In this document: piece by piece, positions 33,740-46,291 of the stretch | How positions within the stretch are numbered: the first letter of the stretch is position 1 | How the letters are laid out: the number at the start of each line of letters is the position of its first letter | Assembly (NCBI GenBank): GCA_003508835.1 | Contig: PUFA01000006.1 | Span: 6,758,001-6,822,000, forward strand | Direction of reading: 5' to 3' | Origin: Eonycteris spelaea | Lineage: Eukaryota; Chordata; Mammalia; Chiroptera; Pteropodidae | DNA: 64,000 nucleotides | The notes under the pieces: generated by a model | Told to the model about the DNA's origin: nothing | The model's database searches: none | The model's input: the letters and a program-made list of their open reading frames with translations, nothing else | Made by a program: the position numbers and the translations under genes

Positions 33740-35450
33740 CATCCATGCACCAAGCTCTGGACTAAGTGTTTGGTGTCCAGAGGAGCCTGACATGGGCTTG
33801 CTGTCATGAACTTAGAGATTGGTGGGGGTGACAGCCGTGAATCAAATAATCATTCAGATAATTGTATTATTACAAGTGGGGGGAGTTAAAGGCAGGCAAC
33901 CACTGGCACATACACACAGCTGTGAAAGTGAATAAAAGTGGATAAAAGTCAAAGATTTTATCTCAGGGAAGCTTTTCAGAGGAGATGATATTTGAGCCAA
34001 ACTCTAAAGGACAAGTAGAAAAAGTTAAGACAAAGAGAAGGAATGACATTCTAGACTAGTGCTGTCCAACAGAATTGTAATATGAGCCACTTGTGTGATT
34101 AAAAATTTTTCTAGTAGTCACATTTAAAGAGTAGAAAGAAACAGGTGAAGTTAATTTTAATTATATTCTTTATTTAACCAAATACATACAAAATGTTATC
34201 TTTTAAACATGTAATCAATATAAAAATTATTAACAATATCTTTTACATTTTTTTTCAAACTAAGTCTTCAACATCCTGTGTGTATTTTTACACTTTATAG
34301 CATATCTTAATTTAGACATGAAACTTACACCAGAAATACTTGAGCTGTATTTAGAGTTCATAAAAATTAAAAGTTGAAAAGTAGATTCACATACTCCAGT
34401 TGTTTCAAGAATAGTTAAGTTTGCCAATGACTGAATTGAATGTTTTTAAATTTTAAATTTAATTCATTAAAATTAAATAATATTAACAATTCAGTTCACT
34501 GCCATGCCTCAAGTGCTCACCAGCCTCATGTGGCTGGTGGCTACTGTACTGGACAGCATAATTCTATATAGAGGGTGCAGTTCCTGCAAATATCCTGTGG
34601 CAGAATGCAGCTTGGTGTTGAAGACCAATATACCTGGAAGGCCTGGAGGGCAAGTGAGGTGAGACAATCCCAGAAAGTTGCTTAGAGTTGGGTCTTTATC
34701 CTCAGAGCCACGGGAAACTGCTGAAGGGTTTTTTAAGCCGCAGGCCAACATGACCAGATTTGTATTTTGCAGAGATTATGTTGGCTATAGTGTAAAAAAC
34801 ACATTGGAGGGAAGCTGCTTAGTAGGCTATTGCTGTCATCCAGTTGAGAGGTGTCAAAGGCTTGGACGAGGGTGGTGGCAGTGGGAATAGAAGTCAAAAG
34901 GTATTTGGAGAATAAAGTTGGCAGAGTTTGGTGATAAACTGGATATGGAAGAGGGGAGAAAAGAAGAGAGAGGTGTCAAGGACGAAGTCCCTGTTTCTAG
35001 CTTGAACACCTAGACAGTTTATGGTGCTGTGCTCTGAGCTGGGAACCCAGGAGGAAGAACAGTTTGGAAGGAGAAGGGAACACATAACTTCGGGTTTGAC
35101 TGGGTTGGGTCTGAGGTACCTCTGAGACACCCCGGTGAAGACTGGGAGTAGCCACTGTGCAGACACAGATATAGGTCTGGAGTGCACAGGGGGAGTCTGA
35201 GCTGCAATATAAACTGGGGTGGAGAAGTTAATTGAGGGTCTTGGTTTGGAAGAGGTTGATTAAAAAAAAAGTACTGGGTGACGAGAGGGCTTGGGACTCA
35301 GCTCTGTGGCTGGCCAAGTACGAAGATCAGATAATGAAGGATCTGTCAGAGAATGAGTCAGAGAAGCACCAGGTAAGAGACAACCAGGGGAATGTCACGT
35401 CCCGAAGCCAGCGAGCAGGAGGGGAGGTCGAGGGGACCAAAGGCATCTAA
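33740..35450 (+). repeat. Long G+A-rich ancient interspersed element, copy 2
   Basis: Same style as the tract at 7840-9060: 'tctcagggaagcttttcaga', 'gccacgggaaactgctgaag', 'aggctattgctgtcatccag', 'tgtcaaggacgaagtccctg'. Split by the hAT at 34056-34560. Family not named. The open frames in it are not genes. Confidence 0.5.
34056..34560 (+). mobile_element. hAT-type DNA transposon with 8-bp target-site duplication
   Basis: Starts CTAGTGCTGTCCAAC and ends GTACTGGACAGCATA, so AGTGCTGTCC and GGACAGC(A/T) form terminal inverted repeats. Flanked by ATTCTAGA (34048-34055) and ATTCTATA (34561-34568), an 8-bp duplication with one mismatch, typical of hAT. AT-rich interior without a transposase frame: non-autonomous. 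Nested in the older element at 33740-35450. Confidence 0.82.
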
Positions 35451-38400
35451 GAGACCAAGTAAATGAAGAGAACGCTTTTTATTTATTTTTTTTAGGTGGG
35501 AAAGACTTGAAAATGTTAAAAACTTGCTGGGAAGGGTCCAATTAAGAGGAAGAGGACACACACACAGTAGAGAGAAGGGGAAAGTCAATAGCAAAAGGCC
35601 CTGGGGAGAGACAGCTGTACAGGAGCAAGGAGAGGGTGGTGTAGTGTGTAGGAAGTCTGGGAAGTTTGGAAAGTGAGGCATCTCAGGTCTGTGCACCTGA
35701 CACTGTAGGGCTCATCCCACCCATACCCGTGAAGCCCCTTCACTGCTGTTCAGGAGCCTGGGCGGTCACAGGCTGCCCATGGCCATCTCCCCCAGCTCCT
35801 TGCCTTGCTTCCTCTCGCTGCCTGGCTCTGCCAGTTTCTCTGGCCCTACCCGTCTTCCATCTCTGGTTTTGGTCTCTTTGCCTTTGCAGCTCCCTGTTTC
35901 TCTGACTCTGTCCCCTTCTCTATCCCTCTTTCTGTCACCCTTTCTCTGTTCTCAGCCTCTATTTGTGTGCACTATTGTTTCCCTCTGTTTTTCTGTCTCT
36001 CTTCTGGATATCAGTCCTCAATCTCTGTGTGCCTTGGTTGTTTCTGGCTTTGATTTATTCCACTCTCCCAGATCCTTAGGTGTGGCCTCTGATCAGCAAC
36101 ATCGGTCGCATTGGTCTCATCAGCGAGCTTGTTCAACATTGCAGAATCTCAGGCCTCTTCCAGACCTAAAATCTAATCTGTCTTATAACAGATCCCTTAG
36201 GTAATTTGTGCACATGTTAAATGTTGGAGAAGCATTGCCTTAAGCTTTCTTCTAAAACAACATCAAGACAAAAATCCAGAATCTTAGCAACATGGAATGC
36301 TCTAGGTCCTCTTGTGTGTCCTGATCACCTTTGCATTCAGCTTCTCTGAGTGTTTCCTTGAGCCTCCTAAAGCTGCTCCTAAAACTCTAGGCCGCTAAGG
36401 AGGGAACATAACAAGCTTCCACATCTGCAGCATTACTGGTGGGAGGGAATTCTCCTGATACTGACACACACGTCCAGGTGTGATCCTAGGGCTTCCCTAA
36501 TAGCAGCCCCGCCTGGACCTACTCCTATCTGTCTCACTCTGTCCTTTCAAGAGTAAGAATATTGGTTTTTCTAGCTGGAGTTGGGATATGGGTTTCAAGA
36601 TGGGGTGGGGGCGGAGCAGTTACCGCCTCACAGTCCTAGTAGCAGCCCATCTGAGGCCAGAGACCATAGGGATTGATCAGAAGTGACACATGATTTGTGG
36701 GAGTCAGCAAGGTGCTGGAGAGAGGGAGTCATGTCAAGATTCCGAACTCTGTGCCCAGGTTTAGGCAACAACAGCGTAGGATTTGTATGCGGCTGCTATC
36801 TGTCCACATTGTCATTTAGAAAACGTTAACTTTTTCCTCTGCAGGGTTACAGACTTGGCTTGATAGACTCATTCCTGGTGGCCTTACCCAGTGCCAGCCC
36901 TGGTATGTTTCAGACCAAGTCTCCAGAGAATGGATTTATTTTCCATTTCAATATTTTGGGTGATGGGGTTGTGTTTTCTGTTTTTTTGTTTTTTTGGTTT
37001 TTTGTTTTTTTAAGTATTTTTCCCCCTCTGGTTTGTTTGGTCTGGTTTGGTTTAGAAAGACTGAGGAGAAGGGTCAGCTTCCTGGGCCCTGAGTCAAGTC
37101 CCTGACACAGAACCAGTAATCCAGGTGCTTACTTTTTTTGTCCCTGACATTTCCAGCTGTGGCCCAGACCAGACTGAAACAGACAACAGGTGGAAATCCT
37201 GCTGAAAGGTGGTGAGGAAAGAAGGAAAAAAACAACCAGAGAGAACAGGTTCTATTTTGAAGGATTAAGTGGATTCATTGCAAAGGGCCTGGAGGACTGT
37301 CTGGCTGGTGAAGTGAGAAGAAACAAAAGCCTAGTTGTAGGGGAGTAAAGAAGATCTGAAGATTAGATGCCTCAGGGGGATTGCCAGTGACCAAGCATAC
37401 CAGAGTTGGGTGCACCTGCTTTGGTGTGGTGAACTCCTGGCTCCCTCAAGAGAAAGAGCCGACACAGGGTAAAGAATAAACAGGTTTTGGCTGGAGGCTT
37501 CGTTGAGGCTCTTTCAGCCTCACTAGACTCTGAAAGAGCAGCCCTTGTTGGGTGGTTGGACAGCTATTAAATGTGGGCCCCTTTACTCTGGCACCTCTAG
37601 CCTACCAGGTTGATGGTGAGAAGGATAAGAGACCCAGATCAATAGCTAGAGAAGGTAGGGTCCTACCCTAGAGCCTTGCAGAACTTAAGTAGGAAATTGC
37701 GAAACAGGACTACATTTTGAAAGAGAAAATATGTGAAATATGGTTCCTCCCTAGCCTGCCCGCTCTCCCGGAGCTTGGTTCGAGGAGGTGGGTGAGATGG
37801 GTTCCTGGCTTCCCTTGGTCTGGTGTGAGAAAGAGGCAGAGCCAAGCCCCTAAGTGTCCCTCAGGCCATGCTGCAGCAGCTTCCAGCCTTTGGTTATTGA
37901 TTATTGTTATTGGGATGCACTTTTTCCATTTGTTAAGCCTCAGACTAACCCATGGAGAAGGCCAGCTCTTTCCTCTGGTGGAGTTTCATCTCCCGAAAAG
38001 GCTGGTATCTGAGGGCTCCCTCTGCAACCCAATATGTACCATGGGCTGCTGATTAAATACTTGGAATGTCTTCAGGTCGAGCCAGGCCTGTCCATAAAAT
38101 GGGAGGCATTTTGGCAGTTCCAAGGCCCCTGGCACCCAGTCTTGGCACTGGCCTGGCTGTCTTCTTCAAGGAGCTGCGGTGGGCCTCCCGCCAGCATGCT
38201 TCCCTGGGAAACATCGAAGTGAGTTAAAGTCAACAATGAGTTCATCTCCAAAAGGAATAAGCCGGCAGCCTTCAGGGCAGGGGAACGAGAGGAGGGGGAC
38301 AGGGATAGGGGCCGGGGAGGGGGTTAAGTGATGCTAGAACAGCCAGACCAGGTCCAAAGCCTGTCAAGCTGGCAGCTTAAGAAACAAAGAAAAGTGCTCT

Positions 38401-39378
38401 CCTAGGCCAGCCCTGGAACACTCACTTGGCAAAGGTGGTGACAGTGAGGGTGTCACAATCCCAGGAACCATGGAAAAGGTCCTCTCAAAGACTGGGAGCT
38501 AGAGCAAGACATTGACGTGGAAAGAGGCTGGGACAATGGAGTTGGTGGATCTGTAAACTCTGTTTCTGCTGGCCTCAGGTCTGCCTGGTGGGCATGCAAG
38601 GATGCCCTTTGGGCAGTTGAATTCCACTGTCTCATCTCAGAGGAGTCAAAGGGGGAAGGACTCAGATGTCAAGGCCAGGTGAAGAGCAGGCTCATGATTG
38701 CAGAACCCAGCATTGTAATCCGAACGTCTCTATTATTAGACTTAGCTCTAAGGGTTGTGCATTTGGATAAATGGTTTCTGGTTTGAGCAGAGTCCCACTT
38801 CTGTGCTCTTCACGGCCTGGAGCACAAGAAAACCACATGCTCAAGGGACTCAGACAGCTCTCAACTCACTTGATCTGATGCACTGTGGGACTGGGTAACC
38901 AATGGCATAGCAAAGCCCAAAGTGAGTCCTACTCTGAGACTGGCCTAACGGCAGAGCCACCTCTTTTTAGGCACCGAGTGGCGGGAGGGGAGCAGCACCT
39001 CCCCGCTTTGGATAGAAAAGCCTGATGATGGCCCAGCAGCTGCTTGTGCCAGGTAAGGTACACATGATTCATCTGGTTCAGACTCTGAATCTGCCTCAGG
39101 GCCAGGGAGACTGGCAATAACTGCCTTGAATATATACTTGGCCTTTCTCCCAAGGGCAGGCAGGACCACTGCAGATAGACTGAGTGTGATTCCTCTCATG
39201 CCCTCACATTCATTCTCACAAGGTATTTTGTTGTACGAGGTATTTGCCTACCACGCATATTTACAATTCTTTTCCCACCACCAAACCAACAAAATGTCCA
39301 CAGACATTGCATCTCAATTTCTCACAAACACATTCTCATCACATTCCCATGGTTTACCCTTCTCCAATTTTCCTCTCT

Positions 39379-39415
39379 AAAAGAAAAGAAAAGAAAAGAA
39401 AAGAAAAGAAAAAAA
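39379..39415 (+). repeat. (AAAAG)n microsatellite
   Basis: About seven tandem AAAAG units. Confidence 0.95.
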
Positions 39416-40199
39416 TCCCCTGCTTCACCCTTCTGGTCCTCCTGATTCCTCTCCCCATGGACTAACTTTGGTTTTTCTGCTCAATTCTCAAAAACCTTTA
39501 CAGTTCCCTCCTATCGCTATTCTTTGTCTTTTCCTTTTGTTGTACAGTCACAGGTTCTTCACAATTATAGCTGGCTCAGTCCATATTTCCCCTGTATATT
39601 TGACCAATTGCATTTGTCTTTTGTTATTATAGACCAAATGTTTGTTGAATGAATGAAAAAAAGTGAATGAATGAAAAGGTCCAACTTGAATGGGTTTGTT
39701 CTTATATGATTCCTAAAGATCGTAGTTATCGATACTGCCTGTTACTTTTTTCTTCTGAGAGGAAAAACAAGGCCAGCATCAAAGTTCATCAGGGTACTAG
39801 ACCAAAAGCAACCTGACTTTGATCTTTTTGTCATTTGGCCACAACTTCTTGTGACAACCCAGCTTTCCAGAGTCATCTCTTACACTCCCATCTACTTCTC
39901 TACTTAGGTCTACTCAGTGGTGCCCGATATACATGAATTTTTAAATTTCAGTGCCTTCATCCGGACTGTTTCCTCCCCCTAATACTCATATTTCATACCC
40001 AGATTAAATTATTATGTGAGAGAGCTCCCCTCACTGGCACTTGCTTCCCCTGTGTTTCTATGGACTGTCTATACAATTTTATTATATCTAACTCTATGCC
40101 CCCCCCAACCCAATGTCAGTTCCCAAGAGCTGGGATTCATTATCGCATTCCCTGTCTTTTTCCAAGTCTCCCAAAGCTATGGGTCCAGTTGAAGACATA

Positions 40200-40432
40200 C
40201 ATATAATAACAATGGCAAACATCTGCATAGCACTTACAGTATTAAACCTTTGCTGGCATTGCCTCACTGAATCCTCAACAAAGCCCTATGAGGTGAATAC
40301 TCTTGTAAGTGCCCATTTAACAGAAGAGTACATTGAGACACAAAGAGGTGAAAGGGTGTGACCAAGGGCACACAGGTAATAGATGGTGGAGCCGGGGTTT
40401 GAATGAAGGTCGTTTGACTGCACTACCACCTA
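40200..40432 (-). repeat. MIR SINE, reverse orientation
   Basis: 'agagtacattgagacacaaa', 'ggtgtgaccaagggcacaca' and 'ggagccggggtttgaatgaa' are the reverse MIR core. Confidence 0.8.
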
Positions 40433-41066
40433 GCTGCATGAAAACTCACATTTTGCATGTCCTTTGCCCACCTGCATGCCATGATACCCAACCTGTTTAA
40501 AGTTTCACTTTTTTATTGGGCAGAGGAGGGGGGATCCAGGGAATGGATCACATGTGCTCACAAATAATGCTGTAGGGTCCACATGGGCATCCACCGGGCC
40601 CTGCCTCTCTACTTTAGTCCTTCATCAGCATCCATTGCTCATGAAGTTGCCCAAGACCATCTTACCACCATATGGCTGTCAGCATGTGGTGCCAGCATCA
40701 GGCCACATGCCCACACTCTCGAAGCTGCCCATCCCCGATGCAGCCCCTGAAGACTCTAATGCACCAGAACCACAATGGGAAAAGCCAAGAGTCTCTTTTC
40801 TATCTGTGTCCTGCTTTGCCTCAAGGTCAGTCTCACAGAGAGTCTGGACGAAGGGGCTCTTTGGATTTCTGCCTGAAGCCCCCTCCTTCTTTGGGCTCAG
40901 AAAAAAAGAATTTCGGGGTTGGGAGAGGGGGTCTAACTGACCGGTGCTTCTCCTCCTCCCAGACCCGCTTCCCTTCTCTGCACAGGCTCCCTCTGTCCCC
41001 TCCCGATGACAGTTACACCTCTGTAGAGCGCCCCCTGCTGGTCCGCTAAAAAAGCATCAGCTACAT

Positions 41067-41068
<2 letters not shown>

Positions 41069-41120
<52 letters not shown>
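41069..41120 (+). repeat. (GT)n microsatellite
   Basis: Uninterrupted GT run of about 26 units. Confidence 0.97.
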
Positions 41121-41122
<2 letters not shown>

Positions 41123-41291
41123 TGGACCCCTCATTTGAATCTCCAGAGCAGAAAAAACTAAATGTACCTCCATATTAGGACAAGAAACTTTCACCCGCAG
41201 AGGACAATGGCAACTAGATGGTCCCCTAATAGTCAACTGCATGCCTATTCAATGCACAGAATACACACCAGAGCCTTAGGACGGAATTGTG

Positions 41292-41591
41292 GGCAAGCTT
41301 TGTAAAGAGCCGCATAGTGACTATTTCATGTTTTGCAGGGCAGCTACTCATCTCTGCCACTGTAGACCAAAGCAGTAATAGACCATATGTAAACAAATAG
41401 CACGGCTGTGTTCCAATAAAACTTTATTTATAAGCCCCGAAATTTTCATTTCATATCATCATCACATGTCATAAAATCTTATTTTGATTTTTCAACCATT
41501 TAAAGATGCAAAGACCGTTCTTAGCTTGTGGAACACATAAAAACAGGTGGCTGGTAGGATTTGGAGGGAAGGCTGTAGTTTGCCCATGCCC
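41292..41591 (+). mobile_element. Eutherian hAT-like DNA element, diverged
   Basis: Contains 'ctgtgttccaataaaacttt' and 'atttataagcc', followed later by 'aaaacaggtggctggtagga' and 'aaggctgtagtttgcccatg', the text of a common element whose ends read 'caggggtcggcaaact'. An extra segment at about 41437-41538 separates the two halves. Family name not assigned. Confidence 0.65.
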
Positions 41592-41699
41592 ACCCTTGGA
41601 GATAAACTAGTTGGTTTATGCCTAGTCCACTGGTGAGGGGGGTTGGGGAAGCACAGCAGAACTATGAGTCTCCAGGTCCTGGGCACAGTGGCCAGGCAT

Positions 41700-43450
41700 C
41701 CCAGGGATTTACCCAGCGCTGGATGGAAGCAAAACTGACAACTCTAAAGTCTCTCAAATAGACGTTTAAAGCCTTAAAGGAGTCCTCCAACCAGGTTACC
41801 CAGTGAGTTGGAGGGATTGCTTTTTCCTGCGATGAGGGAGTGGTAGACTTGTCTTTTTCTAATCGAGGCTCTAAAAAGTCACATAAATCAAGGTTTGAAC
41901 CACTTCTTCATCTGCTGCTTGAGAAGGATATTTGTTTTTTCTTCCACACCTCTGAGACTCCACTTCGGAAGTAAGATTTTGTTCCCAGGCTAGACCAGAC
42001 CAGACAAGGGAGCAGGAAGGATGCAGGAGGCCAAGGAAAACCTTAGTGTCTTACTGGGCAGAAGCTGCCTCTAGGGCAAGACTGACCTTCTGACAGACAG
42101 AGGTCCCTCTGATACATTGGTTTCAGGAGTTGACTTTTCAAATTCTTTGACGTGACATTATTCTTCTGGAAACAATCCAAGGGACCTGGTTAACATTTTT
42201 AAAAAGTGTTTTCCTAAGGAAAAGGGGGGAGGTGGGCAGGGGACGAGGGGGTAAAGAATTACACAAAGATTTAGTCTAACGGCTTAAAAATCAAAAGGAT
42301 CATTGGACAGATAGATATCAAATGTAATAAGAAACACGCTGATGCTGGAGAGATGACTTAATACGGGCCCTCCAGCCTCCTTGGAGCTTAAACAATTATC
42401 TGTGATTTGGAATTATACTTTAAATTCCCACATTGGTGTGTGTTCTGGATCCATTTCTCAGGACGCAGACAGCAATCTTGAGTTATCTAAACCAGGCTGA
42501 AAATTAGAGGCCATTAATGGCATCTCATAAAATGGCTTCTCAGGTTTTCTTAAGGGGGATATGCTGAGGACCACAGGGATTCAGTGATAGGAAGGAGCAA
42601 AACGCTGCTAGTTATTTTTCCAAAGCTTAATCTAGGGATCTTTTTGAAGAGCTCCTTACCCAGCAATGTGATGAATGCCAAGACCAATACAGACTATGTT
42701 TTTCCCACTTAGAAATGGTGACCATATAGATCTTCCATGAAGAGAATTTTCTCGGGGTTCCCAGAGGTAACTTTCTGAGCCACTTTTCATAGCCATCCAG
42801 ACCACTCGTTTGTTGTATCCTTGTCCCAAAACTTCTCAGGCATCTTAGACTGAAAACTGAGGGCAATTTGGCCCATGAAGCTCCAATTTAATACACTTTA
42901 TTTTCCTTATATTTCCTTGTAAACTGTTGAGATTTGTGACCAAGGACTCTATTTGTTTGCTACAAACAAAACACAACAACAAAAGCCTGAAAACATATTC
43001 CAAGTGCTTCCTCTTACTTCCAGGGACCCAGAGCCTCTGCTTGGGGGCTAGTAACTGTTCCACATTGAGCAGCAGCTACTCCAGGAGCCCAACTCTTGGC
43101 CCCAGCAGGCAGGGGTCAATTCATCGTGGGCTTGCCAGAGGAGAGACACTGGAGACTGAATAGAGAAGCCTCTGCTCTCAGTTCAACTGGGAGGGATAAG
43201 CCAACAAGCTGGCACTAATTAAGAGCTAATGGCCTTACAATGGAGCATTGCCAAAGGATAACGACCCTCCGGCTGCAACATAAATATCAAGGCATTTGGG
43301 GCAGAGCCAAGACATATATTTTCAGAGTGCTGCAGCCTTCCTCACCCTGGCTCTGCTGAGAAAAACAAGAGGATTTAAGATAGGTGGGAAAGAAAGTGGG
43401 TCTTACTAGGGCTGCCTTCTGGTCAGCTGGTCAGAAAGCCTCAAAGTGAC
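41700..43450. promoter_or_regulatory. Repeat-poor intergenic stretch, candidate enhancer region
   Basis: I recognise no interspersed repeat in about 1.7 kb while the flanks are repeat-dense. Inside are AT-rich blocks with homeodomain-like TAAT words (e.g. 'gcactaattaagagctaatg' at 43212-43231 and 'ggccattaatggc' at 42510-42522). Conservation cannot be judged from one sequence, so this is a weak call. Confidence 0.25.
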
Positions 43451-43464
43451 CTTGGGGAAAGACT

Positions 43465-43662
43465 GCAGTTCAGATCCCAAAGCTTTAGGTATACAAGAAT
43501 CAAGGGTGGAGCTCGTTAAAATGTATATTATCTGTGCCCCACCTCCATAGGGTCTGATTTCAGTAGCTCTGGGGTGAAGCCCAGGAGTCTGCATTTTTAA
43601 CTGTTTCCCCAGATGACTCTGATGCTAGTGGTCCTCAGACCACACTTTGAAAAATGCTACTT
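43465..43662 (+). mobile_element. MER5A (hAT-Charlie)
   Basis: 'agctcgttaaaatgtatatt', 'tgccccacctccatagggtc', 'cagtagctctggggtgaagc' and 'accacactttgaaaaatgct' follow the MER5A consensus from end to end. Confidence 0.88.
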
Positions 43663-45109
43663 TAGAAGCTGCTGCAATCTTTGCCCATTAGATCCTAATT
43701 AAAATGTTCTTACAGAATGAAGAAGAAAGTAAGATCAAGATTCTCTGCTTCCAATGGAAACTCAGCCCATTCTTTCCTATCAGAACTTGGCATGAGACTG
43801 TTTCAGAAGGGTGGCATTTCTAGCCACTTCCCATTAATGGGAATAGCGTCTTCCCATTCATGCCAACCTGTGTTTCCTAGGAGCAAGTATCCAGGGAATG
43901 AGGTGCTGACCACGGGTCTGGAGGAAAGGAGGAAGCAGCCCATCTGCTGCATGATGTGTACATGTCTGCAATGCTTTCATGTATCGTAATTCTTGTGATC
44001 ACGCTGCAATCCTTCAGGGTAGTTAATACGTCTGTTTTAAAGCTGAGGAATTATAGGCCTGGAGGTGTGTCTTGCCTCCTCTGGTTACCGCAACATCAGA
44101 AGGGGGAGTTAAAAATAGTCAGCGGTAAGCAGGGCAAGCAAAACAAACCAAGAGCTTGAGCTTGACCCACCTTGATCAGGCTTATTTTCGGCTGGTGGAA
44201 CTGAAGTTTGTTGTCAGGATCAGCAAGCAAATACTGTTGTAAAAGGATTGATGTATCAGGTTATAAAAATAGATGGAAAGTTTTTATGATAAACGCAAGC
44301 TGAGTATGAGAACAGGAGAGAAACAATCCACCATATCATCTGGGAAAATAAAACTCCTTGGCAAGACTTCACAACAGCCTGATTCAAAATTTCATAATGA
44401 AATTATGTCTCTGATCAAAGCCTGAATGAGCTCATGGGCTGATTTTTGCCATTCGTGTTTATTCTGGTTTGAACCAAATTGAGGCATCAGAAACACATTA
44501 TCCCAGTCTTCTCTCCAGGAGTAAGCTATTGTACCCCTCTTTGGGGGACCAAAGGGACAATGCAAGGCAGAAGGGGACTTCTTTGGATCCTCACTGGCAT
44601 GAAGTTGTTTCTGATCGGCTCTCAGAGATTCCCTCGAACACCACATCAGGGTCAGGGCCTTTCTAGCAAAGTTGTGTTTCATCTCTCGATACTTGCCCTG
44701 GGGGCAATAGAAGTGAGTCTCAAGGGAGAGAAGGTATTTCTCGCTCTTGTCTAGGACATGGCCTGCTTTTGCTCTAGAAAGAATGTTTGGGACTTGTTTG
44801 TTTCAGACTCAGAAATAAAGACTCAATCATCCCTCCTACAATCAGAGTACCTCACTTTATACCAGGTTGTTTGTTTTTATGGAATGAGCATCATAGGCTG
44901 GAATCCCTTTCCTCCTGCCTAACCACCTCTTCTGTCCTAAAGGCACAGAGATGGATGCTTCCCAACAATTTGAGGGGCCAAAAAATAAGGGAGAGCTTCT
45001 TGTTTGAAACACTGGCATCTAGAGACTTTATTTAGACTAGTAGTAACAGAAACTGTTGGGTCTTACGACCGCATTCCCCCTCAGGGCAAGAGACATTCCC
45101 AGCTGCTAT

Positions 45110-45450
45110 TGACTGCAGGTTTGTGTCCCCTTAAAGTTCTTAGGTTGAAGCTCTAATGTCCAGTGCAGCATTATTTGGAAGTGAGGACTTTGCGAGGTAA
45201 TTAGGTAAATAGTGACAGGATTAGTGCCTTTATAGGAAGAAGAGACCAGAGCCTTCCCTATTTCTCCAACATGTGAGGAGACAGTGAAAGGACAGCTGTC
45301 TACAAGCCAGGAAGAGAATTTTCACCAGGAACCCAACCAGGCTGGCACCCTGATCTTGGACTTCTTAGCCTCCAGACTGTAAAAACTAAATATCTGTTGT
45401 TTAAGCCACACACTGTGTGATATTTTGTTATGGCAGGCCCAGCTAAGACA
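45110..45450 (+). mobile_element. MaLR-type LTR (MST/MLT1-like)
   Basis: Reads as the familiar MaLR LTR: 'ttgaagctctaatgtccagt', 'ggaggtaattaggtaaat'-like text, 'gtctacaagccaggaagaga', 'ctgatcttggacttcttagc', 'cctccagactgtaaaaacta' and terminal 'ggcccagctaagaca'. About 340 bp, solo, no viral genes. Confidence 0.8.
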
Positions 45451-45721
45451 CCATCTATTCATTCCTACATTCAGTGAATAGGTATGGAGTCATCAGCAAG
45501 TTTCAAGTGCTGTTCGAAATCTTGGAGATATAGCAGAGAACAAAACTTACAAGGTCCCTGCTCTCAAGAAACTTACTTTCTAGCTTTGGAGAAGCAGCAA
45601 ATAAGCTTATAAAATAATGTAACTTCAGCTAGTGATAAAGGTCATAAAGTAAATAAAACAGAGCGATGTAACAGAATAACTGCAGAAGGGTGGGAGATGG
45701 CTGATTTAGACAGAGTTGACA

Positions 45722-46085
45722 GTGTTAAAGAACAAAACTTAACCAAATAAAATTGAAGATCTAATTGGCTTTACAAAGTGATTCATGAATTGGGCAGCAT
45801 CACATCTAGAAACTAGGAGGGTGCTCCAAGGAGTTGTACAAAATAGAAGGTTTTTATAGGCAGAAAGAGCGAGACTGAGAAGTTAAGAGTGGATTATTTC
45901 AGGGGGTCTAGTCAGGCAGATTGCCCCACTAGTATTGATCAGAAAATTCCAGGTTGATTGTTTTAAAATTCCATTCCTGAGAGAGGCTGAAACTGAAGTT
46001 AGGTTAGTTATCAAGTTCTTGTTTGGTGACATGGCTTAGCAAATGTGACTCCATTTTGGCACGCTGTTTCTTTTTTTAACAACAG
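45722..46085 (+). mobile_element. Probable ancient LTR, family unknown
   Basis: Begins TGTTAAAG and contains 'gatctaattggctttacaaa', 'gattcatgaattgggcagca' and 'tgagagaggctgaaactgaa', phrases I associate with an old endogenous retroviral LTR. Edges and orientation are uncertain; no viral coding sequence is present. Confidence 0.4.
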
Positions 46086-46098
46086 GAAAGACTTCTCT

Positions 46099-46291
46099 GG
46101 GTAGGAAGGTTGCCAGATAAAATACAGAATGTCCAGGTAACTATGAATTTCAGATAAACAATTAAATTTTTTTTTAGTGTTAAGTATGTCCAAAATATTT
46201 CATGGGACATATTTATGCTAAAAATTATTGTTTATCTGAAATCCAAATTTAAATGGGCTTATTTTTATTTGCCTAATCTTAGGACCCTACC
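46099..46291. mobile_element. Palindromic MITE-like element
   Basis: A long imperfect inverted repeat. ATTTCAGATAAACAA (46147-46161) is exactly complementary to TTGTTTATCTGAAAT (46228-46242), and GGGTAGG...GTTGCCAGAT on the left pairs loosely with ATCTTAGGACCCTACC on the right. Matches a palindromic DNA transposon fossil common in placental genomes whose ends read 'gggttgccagat'. Confidence 0.7.

Noticed and set aside
41069..41242. Frame of poly-His/Thr on the minus strand
   Set aside because: Translation of the (GT)n microsatellite.
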